Positions 8,912-16,900 of a DNA stretch of 64,000 bases are shown piece by piece. The notes below the pieces were generated by a model. It did not search any database, was not told the origin of the DNA, and saw nothing but the letters and a program-made list of their open reading frames with translations. The stretch spans positions 1 through 64,000 of the forward strand of contig JAKVOZ010000008.1 in NCBI GenBank assembly GCA_022482545.1, in the 5' to 3' direction. A program made the translations under genes and the position numbers. This DNA comes from Bacteroidales bacterium. GTDB taxonomy: Bacteria; Bacteroidota; Bacteroidia; Bacteroidales; P3. Numbering within the stretch: the stretch's first letter is position 1; each line of letters starts with the position of its first letter.

Positions 8912-9006
8912 ATACTTCTCTTCGATTCAATTCTTTTTCATTAAAATCACCACAACTACAATTTTTTTTGATTTAATCATAAAATCTGCTACAGTAAAAT
9001 CAAAGT

Positions 9007-9495
9007 TTAATGTATGTATATACCAAGATTTACATATGCATCATCTACCCCTTTTTTCAAACTATCTTCATTTATGTATATAACTGTATCTTGATCGTAT
9101 ATATTTGTATCTATTTTAATATAAGCAATATTATAGTAGTATTTGATATTTTTATTTATATCATAAATTTTATATCTAGATGAAAATCTAATTTTATTAA
9201 TCACATTTTTGTGATACGTATTATATGCTTCATTCAAAACATAAATAACAGAATCTGACATCCAATACATGTATAATCTTGTATTTTCTTTTATTTCAAT
9301 ATAATTACATTTTGGAATTTCTTTTGATTCATATTTATATGGAATAACAAACCAACTATTATTTGATCCAAACTTTTTTATAACAGTTACACATCTACCA
9401 TGTGTTGAGTAATAATATTCATGTTTTGTACAAGCAACTGATAATAATAGAATTAATATTACAATAAATAAATTTTTTATACTACATTTTTTCAT
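9007..9495 (-). CDS. Putative lipoprotein, candidate partner of the RHS tip
   Basis: A 162-residue protein with a type II signal peptide. A basic start is followed by a hydrophobic stretch and a lipobox ending at Cys22 (SVAC). The mature part is rich in Tyr, Lys, Ile and Asn and has no recognised domain. Its ATG overlaps the stop of the RHS tip gene by 4 nt, so the two are translationally coupled. In polymorphic toxin loci the gene directly after a toxin tip is commonly its immunity protein, so that role is proposed from position only. Confidence 0.6.
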   Translation of the reverse strand: MKKCSIKNLFIVILILLLSVACTKHEYYYSTHGRCVTVIKKFGSNNSWFVIPYKYESKEIPKCNYIEIKENTRLYMYWMSDSVIYVLNEAYNTYHKNVINKIRFSSRYKIYDINKNIKYYYNIAYIKIDTNIYDQDTVIYINEDSLKKGVDDAYVNLGIYIH

Positions 9496-10526
9496 CTTTT
9501 TATTCGTTTAAAAGCATTAGAAAAACCACGAAAACAAGATACTGTCGATATATAATTCCAATTACCTCCATATGTTTTAAATCCTAAGTATTGTGCAGAT
9601 TGAGACACTTGTGATTCTATGTTTAAGCCACCACTTTGATAAGACTGATAAGCATCAAACCCAGCTCTTGTCTCAATCCAATTTAGACCATTTTTTGCAC
9701 AAATCATACCTGCCACATAATTACCAACATCTCTGGCTGAACCATAAACATTAGAACCTTCTACACCTCTTATTCCATCTAACTTCATACCTCTGTTATA
9801 ATAAATATCTGTACTTCCTTCATCTGAAGAATATCCTAAATATTTAAAATCGTATTTTTTTTTATTTCTTGCCCAAAATGCATATTCTCCTGCGGTAATA
9901 GAAGATTTATCCATTTTCCTTATAAAATCTTTCCCTGAATTATCTTTTGTATTAATTACAGCACCTGTAACAGCTTCACCATCTTCATTAAAGAAAGAAT
10001 ATTTCGTCAAAGTCCTTCCTATTGTCTTTGAAGTTTTACTCCCTTTTCCATCAACCAAATAAATACCCCTATCATTATTTAGCTTTCCCCCTGTTATTTT
10101 ATATTTACCATTACCTTGATCAGATACCCATATTTCTTCCCCATTAGGGTCTATAAGTTTTACAGGATTATCGGCACAATAAACATATGGACTTAGATTA
10201 GGGTATTTATCGCTCATCGGATCTACACTTAACCAACTTAGCTTCTCACTATCATAATATCTCGCTCCATAATAATTATATCCACTCTCTGCGTCTTTCT
10301 CCTTCCCATTAAACTTATATACTCCCAAATTTCTCTCTGCTGGCATCAAATCAAAATATTGCAAATCTACCCAATCTTCGCCATATGGTAAATAATTCAA
10401 TGTCTGTGTTATTTTACCATCACTATTCGTTACGTATGATGCACTTCCTAAATGGTCTGAATGATAATAAAACGCTGGCTCATTTTCTTTCTTTCCTATA
10501 TAGTTATATGACTTCTTTCTTTCCAT
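9492..10526 (-). CDS. RHS core C-terminal module with a variable C-terminal domain
   Basis: A 344-residue protein. Residues about 18-130 are the RHS hyperconserved core (FYYHSDHLGSASYVTN, NGKEKDAESGYNYYGARYYD, SPYVYCADNPVKLIDPNGEE). Residues about 131-344 are a variable domain I do not recognise. The frame starts inside the RHS shell with no signal peptide, so it is an orphan tip module rather than a full RHS toxin. A TAnnTTTG promoter element lies 24-31 bp upstream, so it may still be expressed. The following lipoprotein gene overlaps by 4 nt. Toxin activity of the tip is inferred from architecture only. Confidence 0.7.
   Translation of the reverse strand: MERKKSYNYIGKKENEPAFYYHSDHLGSASYVTNSDGKITQTLNYLPYGEDWVDLQYFDLMPAERNLGVYKFNGKEKDAESGYNYYGARYYDSEKLSWLSVDPMSDKYPNLSPYVYCADNPVKLIDPNGEEIWVSDQGNGKYKITGGKLNNDRGIYLVDGKGSKTSKTIGRTLTKYSFFNEDGEAVTGAVINTKDNSGKDFIRKMDKSSITAGEYAFWARNKKKYDFKYLGYSSDEGSTDIYYNRGMKLDGIRGVEGSNVYGSARDVGNYVAGMICAKNGLNWIETRAGFDAYQSYQSGGLNIESQVSQSAQYLGFKTYGGNWNYISTVSCFRGFSNAFKRIKR
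10337..10507. repeat. 171-bp direct repeat, copy 2 (RHS core)
   Basis: Partner of 8098-8268. It lies at the 5' end of the 344-residue RHS module. The two copies are in the same orientation, about 2.2 kb apart. Confidence 0.85.
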
Positions 10527-10542
10527 AAGATAACTTAATTAT

Positions 10543-10574
10543 TTCGCCACAAAGGTAATTATTTATTTTGATTT
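10543..10574 (-). promoter_or_regulatory. Duplicated promoter segment ahead of the RHS module (-7 box 10550-10557)
   Basis: On the minus strand TACCTTTG (10550-10557) matches the TAnnTTTG box. The surrounding 32 bp (10543-10574) reappear with a single difference at 11472-11503 ahead of a small membrane protein gene. No clear -33 TTTG is present. Confidence 0.55.
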
Positions 10575-10676
10575 TATATGTGTTCTATAATTATTCTAAT
10601 TATTATTTTTTCTTTTTTTTAATTAACTACTTATATCATTAACTCCTATTTTAATACAACACATAAATCTAATAAA

Positions 10677-11078
10677 TTATTTAATTTTTTGCAAATAATT
10701 TATAGAATCAAAATTTTTAACATACCCAATTTTATCATATGAATAAATATATAATGTATCTAATACAGAACAACTATATCTAGGAATAGATATTATTTTA
10801 GAAATCCATTTAGGATTATTCAAATAAAAATTAGACTTTAATATTATTAAACTATCTTTTATTTCATAATAACCATTTATTGAATCTCTGATTTCTCCTG
10901 TAATATATATGTATTTTTCTGTATATGAACTATCATAATTATTAAAATACAAATATTGCACATTTTTATCATCTACTTTTGTAAAAAAAATATCTGTACT
11001 GTATTTTTTACTAACACAAGAAGTCATTAATACAATTAAACATAAAACAATAATATTGTAATACTTAAAATATCTCAT
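10677..11078 (-). CDS. Small putative lipoprotein
   Basis: A 133-residue protein with a lipoprotein signal (hydrophobic segment then lipobox MTSC, Cys21). The mature part is Tyr/Ser/Ile-rich with no recognisable domain. It is set apart from its neighbours by AT-rich spacers, and no TAnnTTTG box was found upstream. Its place beside RHS modules and its lipoprotein signal make it a candidate orphan immunity protein, but nothing in its sequence shows this. Confidence 0.55.
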   Translation of the reverse strand: MRYFKYYNIIVLCLIVLMTSCVSKKYSTDIFFTKVDDKNVQYLYFNNYDSSYTEKYIYITGEIRDSINGYYEIKDSLIILKSNFYLNNPKWISKIISIPRYSCSVLDTLYIYSYDKIGYVKNFDSINYLQKIK

Positions 11079-11222
11079 ATTCTAATTATTTTTAAATTTA
11101 AAGGAATTTTTAAACGATTTAATTGTTTTATTCCCCATTACTTTTAATATTTTTTTTTGCTTATAACTCATATTCTTGTACATTACCTAATTCTATATTT
11201 ATATTTACTCCAGTATTCAATA

Positions 11223-11429
11223 TTATCTTAATATTATTCCTTTATAAATAAATACTATCCCTAAAATAATGAAACCTATTGCTCCTATATATCCCCTTAG
11301 ATCCCACTGTTTTTCATATGCTAGATCTTCACTATTTTCATCCCCAGAAGGATTTTTTATAACCCATATCAAACCTAATACGCCTACTATTAATGATACT
11401 ATTCCCCATATTAAATCTTTTATATTCAT
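11223..11429 (-). CDS. Small two-span membrane protein
   Basis: A 68-residue protein with two predicted membrane helices (LIWGIVSLIVGVLGLIWVI and YIGAIGFIILGIVFIYKGI) joined by an acidic loop. No family is recognised. A copy of the RHS-module promoter segment sits about 50 bp upstream (11479-11486), which suggests it belongs to the same duplicated cassette set. It could be a small immunity-type protein or an unrelated membrane protein. Confidence 0.55.
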   Translation of the reverse strand: MNIKDLIWGIVSLIVGVLGLIWVIKNPSGDENSEDLAYEKQWDLRGYIGAIGFIILGIVFIYKGIILR

Positions 11430-11471
11430 AATTATTTTCTCTTTTTGTCATTAATGTGATTAATCATTTAC

Positions 11472-11503
11472 TTCGCCACAAAGGTAGTTATTTATTTTGA
11501 TTT
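11472..11503 (-). promoter_or_regulatory. Second copy of the RHS promoter segment (-7 box 11479-11486)
   Basis: On the minus strand TACCTTTG (11479-11486) is embedded in 32 bp nearly identical to 10543-10574. It would drive the 68-residue membrane protein. Confidence 0.55.
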
Positions 11504-11593
11504 AAAAGAAAGATTGTTCTTTTATTTTGATTTGATTATAAAAAACATACTGCGAAATCCAGTACATCTATTTTCTTTTTGCGATGTACTGCC

Positions 11594-11681
11594 AGTACAA
11601 CAGCAATGTATTATCAGTACAACAGCGATGTATTATCAGTACATTAGCAATGTACTGGCAGTACAACAGCAATGTATTTTA
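11594..11681. repeat. 22-bp-period array of near-palindromic GTAC words, four units
   Basis: Units start AGTACA at 11594, 11616, 11638 and 11660, each exactly 22 bp apart, with a partial unit at 11571. The unit core is GTACAACAGCAATGTA; in the third unit GTACATT and AATGTAC form a perfect 7-bp inverted repeat around AGC. The array fills part of the 409-bp gap 11430-11838, which has no convincing gene. Confidence 0.85.
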
Positions 11682-11691
11682 TTTTTTCTTT

Positions 11692-11733
11692 ATTCTATTA
11701 GAATGAATTACTATCCTAACAAAATAGAATTAA
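11692..11733. repeat. 21-bp-period ATTCTA array, two units
   Basis: Units at 11692 (ATTCTATTAGAATGAATT) and 11713 (ATCCTAACAAAATAGAAT) lie 21 bp apart and directly follow the 22-bp GTAC array. They match the dispersed 21-bp family seen at several other intergenic sites here. Confidence 0.65.
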
Positions 11734-11773
11734 CAATACGTTTAAAATAAATAAGATAAAGTATATTTATAAA

Positions 11774-11810
11774 CAAAGTGAGTGCTATTATTACAACAAC
11801 ACTCACTTTG
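11774..11810 (-). terminator. Terminator of the greA-HIT operon
   Basis: A perfect 11-bp inverted repeat, CAAAGTGAGTG with CACTCACTTTG around a 15-nt loop, lies 28 bp after the HIT gene stop. On the minus strand it is followed by TTTATAAAT. Confidence 0.7.
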
Positions 11811-11838
11811 CTTATTTTATATAAGATTAGTCTTTCTC

Positions 11839-12231
11839 TTACATATTTTTTGAAATATTTGATGCTATTTCTTTTAATTCATCATCTGTTAATGATAATT
11901 TTTCATTCGCAAAATTCAAATCTCCAACTTTTTCCAATGGAACAAGATGAATATGTGCATGACGAACATCTAAACCAATAACTGCCATACCTACTTTCTG
12001 GCAAGGATATGCTTTTTTTATTGCTTTTGCTACTCGTTTTGCATAACATACAAAAGCTGACAATTCTTCATCAGATAAATCAAAAATATAATCAGTCTCT
12101 TTCTTTGGAATAACAAGAGTATGCCCTTTTGCAAGAGGATTAATATCTAAGAATGCATAAAAATCTTCATTCTCTGCTACCTTATATGAAGGAATCTCAC
12201 CTTTTAATATTTTTGAGAATATTGTTGCCAT
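11839..12231 (-). CDS. HIT family nucleotide hydrolase
   Basis: A 130-residue histidine-triad protein of the Hint/protein kinase C interacting type, which hydrolyses nucleoside phosphoramidates or related nucleotides. The start (MATIFSKILKGEIPSYKV) and the catalytic triad His91-x-His93-x-His95 (RHAHIHLVPL) are intact. It begins 4 bp after greA stops, so the two form an operon, and a strong hairpin follows. The physiological substrate cannot be read from sequence. Confidence 0.92.
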   Translation of the reverse strand: MATIFSKILKGEIPSYKVAENEDFYAFLDINPLAKGHTLVIPKKETDYIFDLSDEELSAFVCYAKRVAKAIKKAYPCQKVGMAVIGLDVRHAHIHLVPLEKVGDLNFANEKLSLTDDELKEIASNISKNM

Positions 12232-12235
12232 AATA

Positions 12236-12709
12236 TTATCGTGTTATTTTTGTTATTTTCAATTTCATTACACCAGCAGGAACATTTATTTCAGCCGTAT
12301 CTCCTACTTTCTTTCCCAATAAACCTTTTGCTATTGGAGAAGTGATTGATATTTTTCCTAATTTAAGGTTTGCTTCACTTTCTGGGACTATTTCGTAAGT
12401 TAATTTTTTCTTTAATGCAACATTTTCAAACTCTACTTTTGACAACAATAGAACTTTGGACGTATCTATTTTTGTTTCATCTAATAGACGAGCATTTGCT
12501 ATTACGGCTTGTAACTTAGATATCTTTGCTTCCAAAAGACCTTGTGCTTCTTTTGCTGCATCATATTCTGCATTTTCCGATAAATCACCTTTATCTCTTG
12601 CTTCTGCTATTGCTGCTGAGATTGCTGGTCTTTCTACTGTTACCAATTGATGTAACTCATCTTTTAACTTTTGTAATCCTTCTTCTGAATAATACTTAAT
12701 TTCTGCCAT
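12236..12709 (-). CDS. greA: Transcription elongation factor GreA
   Basis: GreA rescues backtracked RNA polymerase by stimulating transcript cleavage. The 157 residues match the family. The N-terminal coiled coil has the acidic tip (IAEARDKGDLSENAEYDAAKE), with the catalytic Asp and Glu residues present, and the C-terminal FKBP-like domain includes SPIAKGLLGKKVGDTAEINVP. It is transcribed with the HIT gene and is separated from the upstream PorV-like gene by a hairpin. Confidence 0.96.
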   Translation of the reverse strand: MAEIKYYSEEGLQKLKDELHQLVTVERPAISAAIAEARDKGDLSENAEYDAAKEAQGLLEAKISKLQAVIANARLLDETKIDTSKVLLLSKVEFENVALKKKLTYEIVPESEANLKLGKISITSPIAKGLLGKKVGDTAEINVPAGVMKLKITKITR

Positions 12710-12734
12710 AAATCTTTACTTGTTTATTATAAAC

Positions 12735-12768
12735 GAATAGAAGACTTTGCTTAGAAAGCCTTCTATTC
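12735..12768 (-). terminator. Hairpin between the PorV-like gene and greA
   Basis: GAATAGAAG pairs with CTTCTATTC, and an inner CTTT/AAAG extends the stem past one mismatch. It lies 34 bp beyond the PorV-like stop. The T run is stronger on the plus-strand side, but on the minus strand it is followed by TTTATAAT, so it probably ends the four-gene operon. Confidence 0.6.
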
Positions 12769-12802
12769 ATTTTTTTATTTATAAATTAATTATACCTCTA
12801 TC

Positions 12803-13903
12803 TTACATTGATAAAACTACACCGATTGAATGAATACCATCCATAATAACAGTTGTTCTATATGCGTAATCTATTGATAAATCTATACCTCTTTTATTTC
12901 CTTTAGCTTTTTGAATTGGAGCACAAACAGAAGCACCTGCTGTGAAACCAGAACTAAAACTTGTCTTATCTTCATTAGTATAGATATCTTTTGTACCACC
13001 ACCTTGATATGTATAACCACAACGTACCATAAAGTATTTCATGTATCCATATTCAAGTCCTAATGTGTAAAGGTCTTTTGTAAATGCCATTGATTCGTAG
13101 TTACCTGCAACTGTTAATCTTTGACAATTATCTCTTTGTGTTTTATCTCCAAATAAGAAATCATAAGATGCTCCTATATTCAAACTTGAAGGTAGTTCCC
13201 ATGATAAAGAACGTTGTTCAACTGTTTGATAGTGATTTGAGTTTTCCATTAAAGCATTTACTGACAAACCATCACCAGAGAAACTCATTGAAGGTCCCCA
13301 ATTCTTTAAAGCAATACCAAATCTTATCTCATAATTTGCTCCTGTTACATATTGAACACCAGCATCAAATGCTACACCTGTTGCTGTAACATTATCAATA
13401 CCTTCATTAATCAACTTTATTGTAGCTCCAGCAAAAATACTTGATGAAAATGCTTTTGCGTAAGAAACTCCTATATTCATTAATGTTGGTTTGTATGTTC
13501 CATTATTTCCAACTTCCGGAGAATTTATTGTTGTTCTTTGTATTGTTCCAAAACTCATTGAATTTACAGAAAGTCCTAAAACTCCATAATCTCCTAAGTT
13601 TTGAGCCAAACCTGCTGCAACAAGACCTATATCTGAATTATTTAACCAATGAGAATATGTGAAATATCCCTCAGTTCCTAATGTATGTCCTAAACCTGCG
13701 ACATTAGTAAATAACGCATCTATTCCTGAACCACAAGCTGTATTTACACTAGACCAACCTGCACTTCTTGCCCATGGGTTAATTAACAATTCTCCTGCTC
13801 CGGCTGTGCCTCGTCTATCATCATTCCCGGCTTTTAAAGTCATATTAGGTACTATCATAATAAACAATATGACTAAACTAATTATTCTATATATTTTATT
13901 CAT
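12803..13903 (-). CDS. PorV/PorQ-family outer membrane beta-barrel protein
   Basis: A 366-residue protein with a Sec signal peptide (1 to about 24) and the family's N-terminal segment GTAGAGELLINPWARSAGWS followed by the NPAG-like turn FTNVAGLGHT. The remainder alternates as in a transmembrane beta-barrel. PorV and PorQ are outer membrane components of the type IX secretion system that bind or process cargo; many paralogues have unknown roles. It is the last gene of an operon after a 1529-residue secreted protein, and the pairing suggests it serves that protein's export or anchoring (inference). It is not necessarily the main PorV of the cell. Confidence 0.8.
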   Translation of the reverse strand: MNKIYRIISLVILFIMIVPNMTLKAGNDDRRGTAGAGELLINPWARSAGWSSVNTACGSGIDALFTNVAGLGHTLGTEGYFTYSHWLNNSDIGLVAAGLAQNLGDYGVLGLSVNSMSFGTIQRTTINSPEVGNNGTYKPTLMNIGVSYAKAFSSSIFAGATIKLINEGIDNVTATGVAFDAGVQYVTGANYEIRFGIALKNWGPSMSFSGDGLSVNALMENSNHYQTVEQRSLSWELPSSLNIGASYDFLFGDKTQRDNCQRLTVAGNYESMAFTKDLYTLGLEYGYMKYFMVRCGYTYQGGGTKDIYTNEDKTSFSSGFTAGASVCAPIQKAKGNKRGIDLSIDYAYRTTVIMDGIHSIGVVLSM

Positions 13904-13947
13904 AACTTATTTCCTCTATTATAAATTAATTATTTTTTAGTTTCTTT

Positions 13948-16900
13948 CTATTGGAATGAATTTAAGTCTACTGGACGTAAAGCTCCAAACCATTTAATTA
14001 ATTTTTCACCAACACCATCAGCTTTAATATGAATTAAGTAAACACCTCCTGAAATTTGAAGTCCTCTTTCATTCTTTAAATCCCAATCAATTGAAGTTAA
14101 AGGTGTTCCTCCTCCTGAAACTAATGTTGCAGAAGGTCCTCTTAATTTACGTACAACTGTTCCATCTACCGCATAAATAGTTATGTAACAATCTGGTGGT
14201 AGATTTGTAATCTTAACCATATTTTGAATTTGATCAGTTTCATATAAATTGGCTGCAAAATATGGATTTGGTACAACTGTTATATTATCCAAAGCTGTTT
14301 TAGCTACTTCCTTATCTCCAATAACAGTTGCCAAATTATTCTCTATTGTAAATTGATACATTGGATAATTGCTATTTTCTGGTGTAGTTGGAGAAACAGG
14401 ATTGTTTGCTGCGGCTGCTCCTGACCAATATAATTGATATGGTTTTCTTACTCTAAGCTTAACTATCGCATCAGTAGGAATTAACATTGGATTTTTCTTT
14501 GCTATTGCTACATTAACACCTTGTTCAAATAAGTTTGTAATAGGTGCTGGCATTCCAACCCACATAACAGAAGCATATAATGCATGACCTGCTGCTAATT
14601 GATCTAAATTTTCTGCTGAAACTCCAGTTGCAGATGAAAGTGTTTCAAGTAAGCCTTTTGCCCAAACACCTTTATCATATCTAGTTGGTTTGATTGTTTG
14701 AGTTTCTGCATTTACGTTATTAATTTTGAAAGATGATGTTCCTAATACATATACATAATGCATTCCTCCAAATGTTTCTTGACCGTAATCAGTTCCATAA
14801 GAAGCTGGATTCCACATCATATCTCTACCATTAAATTCACCTAATTCAGAATTTTCTCCAAACATCATATTTAATCTTTCTCCTGTTTCCAAATTAACTG
14901 CATATCCAGGGAACCAACCCATACCCATATCTCCATTTGTCATTGATTGACCATTACAATATACTGAGGCATGTTTTCTTAAAGTAAATTTCTTTGCTCC
15001 GCCTTCTGTTATTGCAGAATGTGTTCCCATTTCAATTACCGGACATCTTGTCCATTTCGTAGTATCACTTGTAAATACTATATCAACAGAAGCTAAATTA
15101 TTCAAATTATTATAAATTAAACTTGGAATCTTTAATGTATTAAATAATCCTTTATCATATGGTTCTGAAGAATTTCTCAAATATCCACTAGAAAATCCTG
15201 GATGTTGTGCTGAAATTGAAGCAAAACGATATGGTGCCCAAGTTCCGTTTAAACAACCTTCATATTCTCCCTTTGGATCTATAGGAATATTTACACTTGC
15301 TCCTGCAGAAGATGTTCCTTTGTAATAATAATCTGATAATGTATCAGTAGAAGCATCATTTTCTCCTGAAGGCATTGAACTTCCTGAACGAATCCAATTT
15401 GTAGTTGCAGAACCATCAGCGTCTGGATAACCAAACAACCATGTACTTGCACTATTCTTGTATGTTAAAGAAGAACTTAATAATGATCCTGAAATTAAAT
15501 CTCCACCTGCAGCTTCTGTTTTATTATAATCTATGCTATTAGCAACATTAGCTGGATTTGAAAGAGAAATAGATATTCCTAAATCAAATATTATCTGTTC
15601 ATTTATATCTCCAATAGGTCTCTTTGATCTTATTTCTTTTTGTGTTGTTCCACTATAAACTGGTTTTGTTGTATCTATGTTTGTTATAACCCAATAACAA
15701 CTATCAAATACATTCTCAAAACCTTCTTTTGGTTCCAACTTTATTCTATAAGAACCTGGCTTTATACTTAGTGGGTCAACAACTTTAATATTCAATGGAC
15801 CATAATTTGTTTGATATTCTGGTTTTTCTATTAAATTCTTTGTATATTGACCATCAAGAGTATTTAATTGATTTCCATTTTCATCTGTTGGATATTGATT
15901 AGTTTGTCCCATCAATGCTTCCATTGTACTACTCTTGAAATTCAATATCATTCCTCCATTTCCATTTCCTTCAATTCTCATAATCTCAGGAGATTCTCCA
16001 TAATAAGATTGAACTAATGTTCCATTATGTTCAGATTCTACTTTGTGTGGTATTGCAACAACTGGCTCTATTGAAGATCCATCTCCTGCTTTATCACTAG
16101 CTAAATATGGTTCTTTTTGTCCATCAACTTTCGTAGCATCTGTTGGACTAAATGGTTTGAAATTATTGTAAGCATATGCAATTGCTATGTAATAATATTT
16201 CTTATTATTTACAATCCTTGTATCTGCTGTTGTAGCAAATTTATCTTCCGTTACTTTAAATGTATGTTGGATTCCTTTATTTGCTCCTTCTACCATTACT
16301 TGAGAACTTAATTGTCCTGTAGAATTTGTAGTATAATTTGTAAGAGTTGCTATTGCTTGATTGTTTTGATCTGCATCATAATTCTCAATATCACATTGTG
16401 CAACTAAACGAGCTTTACTATTATCATATATTTCAGCTACTGAAACATTAGCGTCTTTTAATTGGAAAATTTGATAACCCTCAAACTTATAATATCTATC
16501 AGGTAAATGTCCATTAACAGAATCTTTTGCTATTGATGGATCTAATGCTTTGAATGATTCATTTATATTATTTCCTGTAACATTATCTAAATAAAGTATT
16601 ATCTGTCTATCTAATTCTTGTACTGTTAAATTAGGTGCACTTGGAGTTGGTAGTGGATTAAAACATTCATCAAATAATGCTTGACACTTATCATCAACCT
16701 TACGTAAAAGTTCTACAGATGCAGTTGGTCCACCTGTTGTTGCTTGAGCAAATGGTATACCAACAGTAATATAATTGATAGCACCTGGTTTTAATGTGAA
16801 AGGTCCTGCTGATTGCATAAAACGTCTATCACCTGCTGAATTCGAAGCTGTATTTTCTGACCACTCATTACCTTTTCCTATATCTTCATGGCCACCATTT

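Noticed and set aside
8650-8944. Plus-strand frames opposite the RHS fragment
   Set aside because: They are rich in Ile, Leu, His and Tyr as expected from the antisense of YD-repeat sequence, and no protein family is recognisable.
8911-10526. A single frameshifted RHS gene covering both RHS frames
   Set aside because: The two frames share a duplicated 171-bp core and are separated by an unrelated lipoprotein gene, so they are two modules rather than one gene broken by a point mutation.
11514-11750. A 78-codon plus-strand open frame across the GTAC array
   Set aside because: The predicted product mirrors the DNA repeat (a recurring Gln-Gln-Cys-Ile pattern), has no promoter or homologous look, and exists only because the array has few stops in that frame.
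13084-13662. Plus-strand open frames opposite the PorV-like gene
   Set aside because: They are Leu/His/Gln-rich complements of a real beta-barrel gene and carry no domain. The minus-strand frame is the coherent one.
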